Numbered from the stretch's first letter, positions 34,949-44,484 are shown. The stretch is DNA of 58,895 bases from an uncultured Lachnospiraceae bacterium (GCA_902781895.1 CACZLA010000008.1:1-58895); one strand, 5' to 3'. Program-made: numbers and translations. Notes: generated by a model not told the origin, from the sequence alone.

Positions 34949-36481
34949 ATGAGGCTGGCGGCTGTTTTTTCCGATAATATGGTTTTACAACGAAATAAAA
35001 AGGTTTGTATATTCGGAGAATCCGAAAAGAAACAGCAGCTGACTGTCTCAATAGATAATATCACTGTTACATCAGAGGTGTCTTCCGGACCATGGGAGAT
35101 TTTTCTTCCCGAGCACAGTGCTGGTGGACCCTATGATATGACTATTTGTACTGATGATATGTCACAGCAGATAGTATTTCATAATGTAATGTACGGTGAG
35201 GTATGGTTAAATAACGGCCAGTCCAATATTGAATTTGAACTTAAGAATGCTGAAGGTGGTTATGAGGAAATCATGACCGCAGACTGTCCGGAGATAAGAT
35301 ATTATAATGTTATAAAAACGGGCTGCATCACTGATGAGTTTCTGGAAGAGGAAAAGCATACATCCTGGAAGACGGTTACAGACAAGTCCTTCCAAGATAT
35401 ATCGGCTATCGGTTATTACTATGCAAGAAAGCTGAGCAGTGAACTGGGAGTTGCCGTTGGAATGATTGACTGTTATCAGGGAGGCTCTTCGATAACATGC
35501 TGGCTGGAAAAGGAAAGACTGCTTGCCACAGATGGTGGAAGAAGAGTCTATAACGAATATAAATCAGTTACTGACAGCATGACGGAAAAGCAGAACCGTG
35601 ATATTCAGGATGAATATGATAAAACTGCTGATGATTTTAACCGAAAGGTTGAGGAACTGAAAAAGGAACATCCTGAGATGACTCAGAGAGAGATTGAAGT
35701 GATTGCGGGAGACTATCCCTGGCCTCCGCCCGTGACTTCCGTATCTATATTCAGACCCTGTGCCATGATAGAAACAATGCTGAAGCGGGTAGCTCCTTAT
35801 ACCATAAGAGGTGTTGTTTTTTATCAGGGAGAACAGGATACTCCGGAAAATTATAATTATTACAAAGAAACGGGAAAGAATACATTTTACTCCGAGATGC
35901 TGAGAGCACTTATTGAGCAGTATAGGGAGTTGTTCAGGGATAAGGATACTCCGTTCTTTATGTTCCAGCTTCCGATATATATGGAAGAGGGACAGGAGGA
36001 TATGGGAGACTGGGCATTTTTGAGAGAAGCCCAGGCTGCTGTGGCAGATGATATGACAGGAGTATATCTTGTTTCAATTCTGGATCTGGGAGAATTCGGA
36101 AACGTACATCCGGTGGATAAAAAAAGTCCCGGCCTCAGAATGGCGGCTCATATGCTTGATAAGGTATATGGTATCGGGGAAGCGGAGGATATGATTCCGG
36201 ATGAAGTGGTAAGAGATGATAAGAAAATTATTATTTCATTTTTTAATACTTATGGTAATATTGTAATATTGGATACTAATATTTATGGCTTTGAGGTAAT
36301 AACCGGAGAAGGAAAAAGGATTTCACCTCATGGATATACAGACGGTGACAGGATAGTATTGGAAGTGGAAGATACAGTCACAGAGATTAGTTATGGTTTT
36401 TTCAATTACGGGAGGGTAAATGTTTATAATGCAAAGCATTTGCCTCTCAGACAATTTAGGATAACAGGTGTCAGTTTATGA
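34949..36481 (+). CDS. Sialate O-acetylesterase-like (SASA/SGNH) carbohydrate esterase
   Basis: 510 residues; ATG 34949 is two bases after the patatin stop with AAGAGGA upstream. The SGNH nucleophile is Ser92 in NNGQSNIE, the central block is VVFYQGEQDTPENYNYY, and the catalytic His387 is in GNVHPVDKKSPG. An N-terminal beta domain (VLQRNKKVCIFGESEKK) and a C-terminal beta domain frame the hydrolase. There is no signal peptide, so it would deacetylate imported, acetylated sugars or glycans in the cytoplasm. That fits the sugar importer upstream. Its stop overlaps the next start (ATGA). Confidence 0.9.
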   Translation: MRLAAVFSDNMVLQRNKKVCIFGESEKKQQLTVSIDNITVTSEVSSGPWEIFLPEHSAGGPYDMTICTDDMSQQIVFHNVMYGEVWLNNGQSNIEFELKNAEGGYEEIMTADCPEIRYYNVIKTGCITDEFLEEEKHTSWKTVTDKSFQDISAIGYYYARKLSSELGVAVGMIDCYQGGSSITCWLEKERLLATDGGRRVYNEYKSVTDSMTEKQNRDIQDEYDKTADDFNRKVEELKKEHPEMTQREIEVIAGDYPWPPPVTSVSIFRPCAMIETMLKRVAPYTIRGVVFYQGEQDTPENYNYYKETGKNTFYSEMLRALIEQYRELFRDKDTPFFMFQLPIYMEEGQEDMGDWAFLREAQAAVADDMTGVYLVSILDLGEFGNVHPVDKKSPGLRMAAHMLDKVYGIGEAEDMIPDEVVRDDKKIIISFFNTYGNIVILDTNIYGFEVITGEGKRISPHGYTDGDRIVLEVEDTVTEISYGFFNYGRVNVYNAKHLPLRQFRITGVSL

Positions 36482-39400
36482 GTAAGAAGAAGATAGCTCT
36501 TCTGCTGGGACAGCCGGAAGAGACATATCAGCATGGATTTATAAATGGAGTTACGGAGCGGGCTCATAGCGCGGGCTTTGATGTCTGTGTTTTTTCCATG
36601 TTTATAAAATATCAGAATAATAAGGAACGTGAGATTGGAGATTCAAACATTTTCAATCTTGTTAATTATGATCTTTTTGATGCTGTTATAGTTCTTTCGG
36701 ATTCTATTCAGACACCCGGAGTTGAAAAAAAGCTTGAAAAGCAGATCCATGACAGGTTTAAAGGCCCTGTTGTTTGCGTTGATACGGATAGTGAATATTT
36801 CTACAGCTTCTGGACTGATGGATATGAGGCGGTTTATGCACTTATATCACATCTTATTGAAGAACACGGGCTTAAGGATATAGCATATCTTTCGGGCAGA
36901 AAGAATCATGTTCATTCACAGAGACGACTTGAAGCATATAAGGATGCAATGAAAGCTCATGATCTGGAAATAAAAGATGAGCGTGTATTTTATGGAGATT
37001 TCTGGTATACCAGCGGAACCGGATGTGCAGAGGAGATTCTAAGAAGCGGAAATGAACTCCCTGAAGCTATGGTATGTGCAAATGACTGTATGGCCATTGG
37101 CTTCGCTGAGGAAATGGAAAGAAGGGGAATAAGAATTCCCGAAGATATAGTTATAGCCGGTTACGGAACCGGCAGAGAGGGACAGCTGAGTCCGAAATCA
37201 CTGACCTCTACTTATGTGCCTGCAGAATATTACGGAAGATTTTCCGTGGATGCTATATTAAGGCTTATTGATAATAAGGAAATGATCTCACCTGAACCTG
37301 AGGCTGATCTTTTTCTCGGAGAAAGCTGTGGATGCAGTTCTGATGTTGATAAAATATACAGTGCCCGCCGAGATACATGGATGACAAGGGATTCTGAAGA
37401 GGGATTCTATTCCATTCACAATAATCTGATGGATGATCTGCTCTGTGCAACCAGCCTGGAAGAAATGTTTTCCACGGTGTATGAGTCTATTTTCCACCTG
37501 CATGGCGTAAGACGTCTTGAAATATGTCTTAGTGAAAACTGGTTAAAGGAAGACGCAATACTTAATAATGATTTTCCTAAAAACGGTTTCACAAAGAAAT
37601 CAATAAATGTTCTTTCATATGATGCGGATAATGCAAATATCAGACACGTGGGATGTGACAGTATATTTGATACCAAGGCTGTTTTTCCTCGCGAGTATGA
37701 TTATGATGATCCTGAGGTATATATTATCGTTCCTTTGTTTTTTGAAGACAGATCCTTTGGATATGCCATAATGTGCTGCGCTGATGAGGTTGGAAGGATT
37801 GATGAAGTAAATCGTCTTTGGATGAGGTGTATTGCCAGAGGGCTTGAAAGCTTCAGAAGAAGTCAGGCTGCAAGAATACTGGAGACGAGAAATGCTCTCA
37901 GGGCACAGGGGCGAAATCCCGAGATATATGAAATGGATCGTGAAGAGATTGACGAGGTTGAACGTATTCTTGATAATAATCTGTTTACATACCATTTCCA
38001 GCCTATCATAAATGCTGTAGACGGTGAGATTTTCTCGTATGAGGCACTTATGAGATCAGCAACAAAAAAGAAAATATCACCTCTTGAGATCATTAAAAAT
38101 GCAGAACTGCTTCATAGGATAAGTGATATAGAAAAAGCGACATTTATGAATGTTCTGACATATTATGATGATAATCAGGAGCTTTTTGAAAACAGAAAAG
38201 TTTTTATTAACAGTATTCCAGGAATCGTTCTGGAAGAGGACGATGAGAAGAATATTGCCGGTATGCTCGAAAAGTATTCGGGAAGGGCAGTGGTTGAGCT
38301 GACAGAACAGGCTGAAATGAGTGACGATAAGCTTAACGTTACAAAAGAGAAGTACAGGAAACTTGGAGTGGGTCTGGCTGTTGATGATTACGGAACAGGT
38401 TATTCCAACGTAGGAAATCTTCTCAGATATATGCCTGATTATGTTAAAATTGACAGATCGCTGCTTTCCGATATTCAGGGCAGTTCACAGAAGCAGCATT
38501 TTGTAAGAGAGATCATCGATTTCTGTCATGCAAATGATATACTTGCTCTGGCTGAGGGAGTTGAAACGTCGGAGGAGCTTTCTACTGTTATAAGACTCGG
38601 AGCTGATCTTATACAGGGCTTCTATGTTGCGAGACCATCGGCAGAGGTTATTTCAGATATTGACAGTAATATTAAAATGGAAATATCCAGGTATCACAGA
38701 GAGAAAGAAGATGATGCCAGTGAGCAGACCTATATAGCGGGAAGAATAAACAGGATATCTCTGAATAATCTTGTGAGAGATGGAAAGACAACTGTTGTTA
38801 TAGGTGCGAAGGATGCTAATTTCAGGGATCTTACAATTATCGGAACACCTAATACTGAAACAAAGATACATATAGATGTGCTTGAAGGTTATGATGGAAG
38901 AATAACTCTTGAAAATGTAAATCTTTTATCCGTGAAAAATCGTCCATGTATACATATGGCGGATAATTGTCATGTAACACTCAGACTGGTTGGGGATAAC
39001 AGATTCTGCAGAGGAGGCATTAAGGTTCCCGAAAGCTCAAGACTTACTGTTGAGGGAGACGGTAATCTGAAGCTTGTATTATCGGGTTCTGAGTGCTGGG
39101 GAATAGGAAATGATTTCGATAAGGTCCACGGACTTCTTGAGTTTTATCAGGATGGAGAGATTTATATAGAATCCAACGGTCAGAAGGCTATCGGAATAGG
39201 TTCCGGACCGGGTGGTATAATAAAGATCAAAAAGGGTAAGTATACATTTTATATGCGCGGAAATGACGGTGTGGGAATCGGTTCCTTCGATGGAAGTTAT
39301 CCTATCATCCTTCATGAATGCGATGTTATGATCCAGTGTGCATTCTACAAATGTGTATGTGTGGGAAGCATAAATGGAAATGCGGATATAAATGTCCGTT

Positions 39401-39777
39401 ATGCACTTTTAAGATGTTCAGGTGACGGAAAGCTGCTGTCTCTGGTGGGAACGATCGACGGAGAAGAGGCACAGATAAAGCTCAGTGATCTTTCTTATGA
39501 AGCACAGCTGAGGTCAGATAAATCTACAGGACTTGGTGCTCTTAATGGAAAGAACAGTATCAGTATAGATGCGGCAGCATATAAGTATAAGGGCATAGGT
39601 GCCGAGGCACTTGTATTCGGAGGAGATGGCGTTACTGATGTTAATGTATCAAATGCCAACCTTGAGATATATCTTAAATCAGACAGTGGAAGACTGATAA
39701 ATACAGAGCAGGGACATATTGAGGAAAACCTTGTAATTAAGGATATTATAGTTAATGATACGAGGGTGACAGAGTGA
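36478..39777 (+). CDS. PBP-type sugar sensor / GAF-like / EAL / beta-helix fusion
   Basis: 1099 residues without signal peptide, membrane helix or HTH. Residues 1-290 are a periplasmic-binding-protein fold of the LacI-regulator type (IALLLGQPEETYQHGFINGV, AMVCANDCMAIGFAEEM, IVIAGYGTG). Residues about 310-470 look GAF-like. The EAL domain (about 500-735) keeps YEALMR (E522), NSIPG, ELTEQ (E607-Q611), DDYGTGYS (D636, D637), KIDRSL (K657), AEGVE (E693, E696) and QGFYVARP, so c-di-GMP hydrolysis is expected. Residues 750-1099 are a beta-helix of 20-30-residue repeats with GIGN, GIGSG and VGIGSFDG turns, like those of surface carbohydrate-binding proteins. Translationally coupled to the esterase (4-nt overlap) and to mntP. 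The role suggested is sugar-controlled c-di-GMP degradation. Confidence 0.88.
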   Translation: MSKKKIALLLGQPEETYQHGFINGVTERAHSAGFDVCVFSMFIKYQNNKEREIGDSNIFNLVNYDLFDAVIVLSDSIQTPGVEKKLEKQIHDRFKGPVVCVDTDSEYFYSFWTDGYEAVYALISHLIEEHGLKDIAYLSGRKNHVHSQRRLEAYKDAMKAHDLEIKDERVFYGDFWYTSGTGCAEEILRSGNELPEAMVCANDCMAIGFAEEMERRGIRIPEDIVIAGYGTGREGQLSPKSLTSTYVPAEYYGRFSVDAILRLIDNKEMISPEPEADLFLGESCGCSSDVDKIYSARRDTWMTRDSEEGFYSIHNNLMDDLLCATSLEEMFSTVYESIFHLHGVRRLEICLSENWLKEDAILNNDFPKNGFTKKSINVLSYDADNANIRHVGCDSIFDTKAVFPREYDYDDPEVYIIVPLFFEDRSFGYAIMCCADEVGRIDEVNRLWMRCIARGLESFRRSQAARILETRNALRAQGRNPEIYEMDREEIDEVERILDNNLFTYHFQPIINAVDGEIFSYEALMRSATKKKISPLEIIKNAELLHRISDIEKATFMNVLTYYDDNQELFENRKVFINSIPGIVLEEDDEKNIAGMLEKYSGRAVVELTEQAEMSDDKLNVTKEKYRKLGVGLAVDDYGTGYSNVGNLLRYMPDYVKIDRSLLSDIQGSSQKQHFVREIIDFCHANDILALAEGVETSEELSTVIRLGADLIQGFYVARPSAEVISDIDSNIKMEISRYHREKEDDASEQTYIAGRINRISLNNLVRDGKTTVVIGAKDANFRDLTIIGTPNTETKIHIDVLEGYDGRITLENVNLLSVKNRPCIHMADNCHVTLRLVGDNRFCRGGIKVPESSRLTVEGDGNLKLVLSGSECWGIGNDFDKVHGLLEFYQDGEIYIESNGQKAIGIGSGPGGIIKIKKGKYTFYMRGNDGVGIGSFDGSYPIILHECDVMIQCAFYKCVCVGSINGNADINVRYALLRCSGDGKLLSLVGTIDGEEAQIKLSDLSYEAQLRSDKSTGLGALNGKNSISIDAAAYKYKGIGAEALVFGGDGVTDVNVSNANLEIYLKSDSGRLINTEQGHIEENLVIKDIIVNDTRVTE

Positions 39778-40361
39778 TGAATCTATCATTTATACTTGTG
39801 AATCTTCTGCTTGGTGTCGGTCTTGCAATGGATGCTTTTTCGGTATCGGTTGTGGATGGTCTTTCGGAGCCCTCCATGAGAAGAAAAAAAGGAATTATAG
39901 TTGCTTTTACCTTTGGCTTTTTCCAGTTTGCGATGCCGCTTATCGGATGGGTTTTCGTACATACGCTGGTAAAGACATTTAAGGTTTTGGAAAAGTTTAT
40001 CCCGTGGATAGCATTTCTCATTCTGTGTAAGATAGCCTGGGGAATGATAGTTGAAGGCGTTATCGCCATGGATGAAGAAGAAAAGCACGAAAACAGACTT
40101 ACAAAGCAGGGACTTCTTGTTCAGGCAATAGCTACATCTATAGACGCGCTTTCGGTAGGATTTACGATAGCGGATTATACTATAGTTCCGGCGATTGCAG
40201 CATCTGTTCTGATAGGTCTGGTAACATTTATCATATGCTTATTCGGTATATTGCTGGGGAAAAAGCTCGGAACAAAATTTACCGGAAAAACATCTATTAT
40301 CGGAGGACTTATATTATTTGGAATAGGTCTCAAGATTATAATCACATATTTGTTTTTCTGA
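39777..40361 (+). CDS. mntP: Manganese efflux pump MntP
   Basis: 194 residues from ATG 39777, which overlaps the previous stop (TGATG); GTG 39774 would add one residue. Six helices in two repeats carry the conserved pairs LAMDAFSVSV and ATSIDALSVGFT. It exports Mn2+. No manganese riboswitch precedes it; expression instead depends on the upstream reading frame. Why Mn2+ export is coupled to an EAL protein is open. EAL enzymes use Mg2+ or Mn2+, which may be more than coincidence. Confidence 0.95.
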   Translation: MNLSFILVNLLLGVGLAMDAFSVSVVDGLSEPSMRRKKGIIVAFTFGFFQFAMPLIGWVFVHTLVKTFKVLEKFIPWIAFLILCKIAWGMIVEGVIAMDEEEKHENRLTKQGLLVQAIATSIDALSVGFTIADYTIVPAIAASVLIGLVTFIICLFGILLGKKLGTKFTGKTSIIGGLILFGIGLKIIITYLFF

Positions 40362-40443
40362 TTAATATATTATTTATTTAGGAGTGTTTTGAAGTTATTT
40401 AAAGGATTTTGAAAGAAAGAGTCATATTAAGTACAGTCACATT

Positions 40444-42030
40444 ATGAAGATTACGAATTACAGCACTGATGAAAACGAAATAAGATTGACTCATTACAGG
40501 AAAAAAGGTATCCTGCGACTGGTATTCAGCCGTCTTGTATGGATACTTTTCCTTTTGTTTATGCAGTTATACATACTGTATACACTTTTCTCATGGATGA
40601 ATGGTTTTTACACACATGTCTCTGTTATAATGATATTTTTCAGAATAGTAATGACTATAGTACTGTTTAATACCGATATGGATTCATCTGCAAAGCTTAC
40701 GTGGCTTATTATTATAAGTGTCGGCCCTGTTCCGGGAACCTTGTTCTTTGCCTATACTATTACGGATCTGGGACATATAAAGCTGAAAAAGAATGTCCTG
40801 AATGTTATAGCTAATACAAAGAATGTGCTTCCGATGCAGGATGATGTAAGTGATGAACTTAGACGTGATAAGCGAAGCCTGAGTGAGCTGAGTACCTATC
40901 TGAATACCACTGGCTGTTTCCCGGTTTATAAAAATACGGATCTTAAGTATTATCCTTCTGGGGAATACTGTTTTGATGATCTGATAGAGATACTTGAAAG
41001 TGCTGAAAAGTTTATCTTTATGGAATTCTTCATTTATGATGAAGGTTACATGTGGGGAAGAGTACTGAAGATACTTGCTGATAAGGTTAAAAGCGGTGTT
41101 GAAGTCAGAGTCATGTATGACGGGATGTGCGAGATGGAACTGCTTCCCCATAATTATGATGCCAGATTACGGGAATTGGGAATCAAGGCGAAAACATTTT
41201 CCCCAATTCATCCATTTATTTCCACATATTATAACTTCAGAGACCATAGAAAGGTTCTTGTGGTTGATGGCAAGGTTGCAGTCACAGGCGGAATCAATAT
41301 GGCGGATGAATATATCAATAAGATAGAGCGTTTCGGTCATTGGAAGGACTCCGTACTGTTCCTGAGAGGTGACGCCGTTAAGTCCTTCACACTCATGTTC
41401 CTTCAGATGTGGTCATTTGATGAGGAAAAAGTCGAACTCGGAAATTATCTGGAATATGATGGCGGAAGCTATCCTGAAGCATCAGGATATGTTATGCCAT
41501 TCAGTGATGTTCCCCTTGATGATGAAAAGGTCGGCGAAAATGTATATATGGATATACTCAACAGAGCCTCGGATTATGTACATATAACGACACCTTATCT
41601 TATACTTGATGATGAAATGAAGAGAGCACTTCAGTATGCTGCGGCGAGAGGTGTTGAGGTCAGCATCATACTTCCGGGAATACCCGATAAGCATATGGCA
41701 TATGCATTGGCAAAGAACCATTACAAATCTCTGCTGAGATACGGAATCAATCTTTATGAGTACACTCCGGGATTTATGCATGCGAAGAACTTTATATGTG
41801 ATGACAAAAAAGCAGTGGTGGGTTCCATCAATCTGGATTACAGAAGTCTGTATCATCATTTCGAATGTGCGGCGTATATGTATAGAACAGACGTTATTCA
41901 TGAGATAGAACAGGATTTCCAGGATACACTGAAGCAGTGTAGAAAGATAACACCGGAAACCATCAAAAACGAAAAAATATATTATAGAGCTGCGGGCCAT
42001 GTGATGAAGTTAGTAGCTCCACTCATGTAG
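40444..42030 (+). CDS. cls: Cardiolipin synthase, phospholipase D type
   Basis: 528 residues. Two N-terminal helices (about 28-50 and 58-78) are followed by a PLD_N-like segment and two HKD motifs: HRKVLVVD (H268) with GGINMADEY, and HAKNFICDD (H446) with GSINLDYRS. It makes cardiolipin from phosphatidylglycerol or a similar lipid at the inner membrane. The C-terminal part after the second HKD is normal in length. No strong SD is seen at ATG 40444. Confidence 0.95.
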   Translation: MKITNYSTDENEIRLTHYRKKGILRLVFSRLVWILFLLFMQLYILYTLFSWMNGFYTHVSVIMIFFRIVMTIVLFNTDMDSSAKLTWLIIISVGPVPGTLFFAYTITDLGHIKLKKNVLNVIANTKNVLPMQDDVSDELRRDKRSLSELSTYLNTTGCFPVYKNTDLKYYPSGEYCFDDLIEILESAEKFIFMEFFIYDEGYMWGRVLKILADKVKSGVEVRVMYDGMCEMELLPHNYDARLRELGIKAKTFSPIHPFISTYYNFRDHRKVLVVDGKVAVTGGINMADEYINKIERFGHWKDSVLFLRGDAVKSFTLMFLQMWSFDEEKVELGNYLEYDGGSYPEASGYVMPFSDVPLDDEKVGENVYMDILNRASDYVHITTPYLILDDEMKRALQYAAARGVEVSIILPGIPDKHMAYALAKNHYKSLLRYGINLYEYTPGFMHAKNFICDDKKAVVGSINLDYRSLYHHFECAAYMYRTDVIHEIEQDFQDTLKQCRKITPETIKNEKIYYRAAGHVMKLVAPLM

Positions 42031-42066
42031 GTCGAAGCGAAGACCGGATAGGTGATAAAAAAATAC

Positions 42067-42095
42067 TTGATTTATAACCTTTGTTGTGCTACTAT
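42067..42095 (+). promoter_or_regulatory. Promoter of rpmE
   Basis: TTGATT (42067-42072), a 17-base spacer and TACTAT (42090-42095), leaving a leader of about 130 bases. Between the cls stop and this promoter only a small GGTC/GACC hairpin is seen (42029-42044). Confidence 0.7.
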
Positions 42096-42102
42096 GATTG
42101 GC

Positions 42103-42225
42103 GTTGCTGGTGTGTGATCGAGACGTTGGTCAGTATACGGAATTACCCAAAACACCTTCGGAAAGTACGTAGCATAGCTGCTCTACACGTAGTGTCACAC
42201 ATACGTTACATAGAAAAGGAGAGAT
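42103..42225 (+). promoter_or_regulatory. Structured leader of rpmE, candidate L31 autoregulatory RNA
   Basis: TGTGTGA (42111-42117) pairs exactly with TCACACA (42195-42201), closing a domain with at least two inner arms: GGT...ACC near 42126-42148 and ACGTAG...CTACACGT near 42161-42190. Structured leaders upstream of L31 genes are known in several bacterial phyla as candidate ribosomal-protein binding sites. The ribosome site GGAGAG follows. Confidence 0.55.
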
Positions 42226-42229
42226 TATT

Positions 42230-42439
42230 ATGAGAGAGGGAATACATCCGGATTATTATCAGGCTAAGGTTGTATGTAACTGTGGAAATGAGTTCGTTAC
42301 AGGCTCAACTAAAGAAGATATCCACGTTGAAATCTGCTCAAAATGCCATTCTTTCTATACAGGTCAGCAGAAGGCTATCAAGGCTCGTGGTCGTATAGAT
42401 AAGTTCAACAAGAAGTATGGCGTGCAGGCTGATAACTAG
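42230..42439 (+). CDS. rpmE: 50S ribosomal protein L31
   Basis: 69 residues. Starts [18 protein letters not shown] and keeps the zinc-binding cysteines C16, C18, C36 and C39 (CNC ... CSKC), so it is the zinc-containing C+ form, which can serve as a zinc store. Conserved end [20 protein letters not shown]. First gene of the typical clostridial set with DUF1385, prmC and prfA. Confidence 0.98.
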   Translation: MREGIHPDYYQAKVVCNCGNEFVTGSTKEDIHVEICSKCHSFYTGQQKAIKARGRIDKFNKKYGVQADN

Positions 42440-42461
42440 ATTAATAAACAACTAGAAATCA

Positions 42462-42510
42462 AGCGGCAGTTGAGGTGCTTTTTATTAGTATACCTCAGCT
42501 GCCGCTGTTT
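42462..42510 (+). terminator. Terminator or attenuator after rpmE
   Basis: AGCGGCAGTTGAGGT (42462-42476) pairs with ACCTCAGCTGCCGCT (42492-42506) around a T-rich loop. Only a short GTTT follows, so termination may be partial and allow read-through into the DUF1385 gene. Confidence 0.68.
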
Positions 42511-42576
42511 ACGTTTTATGAAACAGTATTTATGTAACTGAATTTGGTTTACATAATTCATCTGAAAGAGAAAGCT

Positions 42577-43554
42577 ATGAAGAGAGTAAGTATAGGTGGA
42601 CAGGCAGTCCTTGAGGGCGTCATGATGAAAGGACCTGAGTCTTATGCACTTGCGGTCAGAAAGCCTGATAAGGAGATAGATGTCCAGGTAACTCCATATA
42701 GATCCATGGGAGAGAAGCATAAAGCTCTTTCCATCCCTATTATCAGAGGTGTGGTTAACTTTATAGAGTCCCTTTATATAGGTATGAAGACCCTAATGGC
42801 TTCGTCTGAATATTTTGAGGATGAAGAAGAATTACAGGAAGCCGGTAAAGAGGAAAAAGCTGCTACTACAGATAAAACTGATATTACTGAAAAAGCAGAT
42901 GATAAGGAAAAGTCTTCCAACACCGGATATCTTGTTATAACCCTTATCATTTCACTTGTTATTGCTATCGGTGTATTTATTTTGCTGCCTGCATTTGTTG
43001 CAAACTTCCTATATAAAATAACCGACAGCTCTCTGCTGGTTAACTTTGTTGAGGGAATACTCAGACTTGCGATATTCCTCGGTTATACTGCACTTATTTC
43101 GAAAATGGAAGATATTAAAAGAACATTTATGTATCATGGTGCCGAGCATAAGACAATTAATTGTCTTGAATCAGGCGAAGACCTGACAGTGGAGAATGTT
43201 AAGAAGCATACCAGATTCCATAAGAGATGCGGAACAAGCTTTGTGTTTATAGTAATGATAATAAGTATATTTGTATTTATGTTTGTAAAAACAAATGTAC
43301 TCTGGCTCAGACTTCTTTCAAGGATCCTTTTGATCCCGCTGGTGGCAGGTATATCATATGAGTTCATCCGTTATGCAGGAAAGCATAATAACGCATGTTC
43401 AAATGCACTCAGTGCCCCGGGACTCTGGGTTCAGAGACTTACCACAAAGGAGCCTGACGAATCCATGATAGAGGTTGCCATCAGGTCAGTTGAGGGTGTT
43501 ATAGACTGGCATGAATATGTGGAATGTGTGAGAAATAACTCTTTTGAAAAATAG
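42577..43554 (+). CDS. DUF1385 (YqhQ-like) membrane protein
   Basis: 325 residues from ATG 42577; the upstream TTG at 42544 lacks a site. Family motifs IGGQAVLEGVMMKGPE, the YHGAEHKTINCLESGE segment and the CGTSFVFI stretch are present, with four to five helices. A charged insert (about residues 75-115) separates the first domain from the helices. The role of DUF1385 is not established. Its fixed place next to prmC-prfA in Clostridia is established. Confidence 0.92.
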   Translation: MKRVSIGGQAVLEGVMMKGPESYALAVRKPDKEIDVQVTPYRSMGEKHKALSIPIIRGVVNFIESLYIGMKTLMASSEYFEDEEELQEAGKEEKAATTDKTDITEKADDKEKSSNTGYLVITLIISLVIAIGVFILLPAFVANFLYKITDSSLLVNFVEGILRLAIFLGYTALISKMEDIKRTFMYHGAEHKTINCLESGEDLTVENVKKHTRFHKRCGTSFVFIVMIISIFVFMFVKTNVLWLRLLSRILLIPLVAGISYEFIRYAGKHNNACSNALSAPGLWVQRLTTKEPDESMIEVAIRSVEGVIDWHEYVECVRNNSFEK

Positions 43555-43584
43555 TTCCTATGTGTGTTTAAAGAAGGTGATCGA

Positions 43585-44484
43585 TTGACCGCATCAAAGA
43601 CAAAAACAACTTTAAATGAAAAAAGCGTAGGTGCCCTTATGAAAAAGGCGGCAAAGGTTCTGATGGATGCCGGGATAGAAAATTCACAGGCCGAGTCAAG
43701 ACATCTGATGTGTTTCTTTCTGGATAAGGATATTGCCGAGATATACGCAAATCTAAACGAGATTCTCGATGACGTAACGGCCATGAGATATATGAAGGCC
43801 GTCAGGAAAAGGGCAACCCATTATCCGCTTCAGTATATAGTGGGATATACATATTTCCTGGAATATATATTTCAGTGCAGGGAAAATGTACTCATCCCCC
43901 GTTATGATACTGAGGGACTGGTATTAAAGGCCATGGAAATGGCACCTGCCCGAAACATAAATGTGCTTGATCTCTGCACCGGTTCGGGATGCATAGGTAT
44001 ATCTTATTACCTTATGAGAAAAGATGATGGGTTTGATGATATAGTCACGCTTTCCGACATTTCCGAGGATGCACTGGAACTGGCAAAGCTGAATGCAAAG
44101 AAGCTGAATGCGTCTATAGATATAGTAAAGAGTGATCTTTTCGAGTCATTAGCTGATGAGAAGGGCAGACCGATAAAAAAATATGATATGATCCTCAGCA
44201 ATCCGCCTTATATCAGAACTGCGGATATAAACTGGCTGATGAAGGATGTAAGAGATTTTGAACCGAGACTTGCACTTGACGGCAGCAGAGACGGATTGAA
44301 ATTTTACAGAGAGATAGTAAGCCGGGCTCCTGAGTTTCTCACGGAAGACGGAAGACTGATAATGGAAATAGGTTCCGAGCAGTACATGGATGTGGCTGAT
44401 ATGATGAGAAAAGCAGGCTTTAAAGGGGTTTATAAGCTGAAGGATATGAGCGGTCTTGACCGCGTGATATATGGAGTACTTTAA
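43585..44484 (+). CDS. prmC: Peptide chain release factor glutamine methyltransferase
   Basis: The start is placed at TTG 43585 because GAAGGTGATC, an extended Shine-Dalgarno, ends two bases before it; the frame opens earlier at GTG 43564. 299 residues. N-terminal helical domain with YPLQYIVGYTYF, SAM site LDLCTGSGCIGIS and the catalytic NPPY (206-209). It methylates the Gln of the GGQ motif of release factors, including the prfA product encoded next. Confidence 0.95.
   Translation: MTASKTKTTLNEKSVGALMKKAAKVLMDAGIENSQAESRHLMCFFLDKDIAEIYANLNEILDDVTAMRYMKAVRKRATHYPLQYIVGYTYFLEYIFQCRENVLIPRYDTEGLVLKAMEMAPARNINVLDLCTGSGCIGISYYLMRKDDGFDDIVTLSDISEDALELAKLNAKKLNASIDIVKSDLFESLADEKGRPIKKYDMILSNPPYIRTADINWLMKDVRDFEPRLALDGSRDGLKFYREIVSRAPEFLTEDGRLIMEIGSEQYMDVADMMRKAGFKGVYKLKDMSGLDRVIYGVL

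Noticed and set aside
36478-37350. LacI-family transcription regulator
   Set aside because: Only the sugar-binding fold is present; there is no N-terminal HTH and the frame continues into an EAL domain.
39600-39780. Manganese (yybP-ykoY) riboswitch for mntP
   Set aside because: mntP starts inside the previous stop codon, so there is no leader to hold one.
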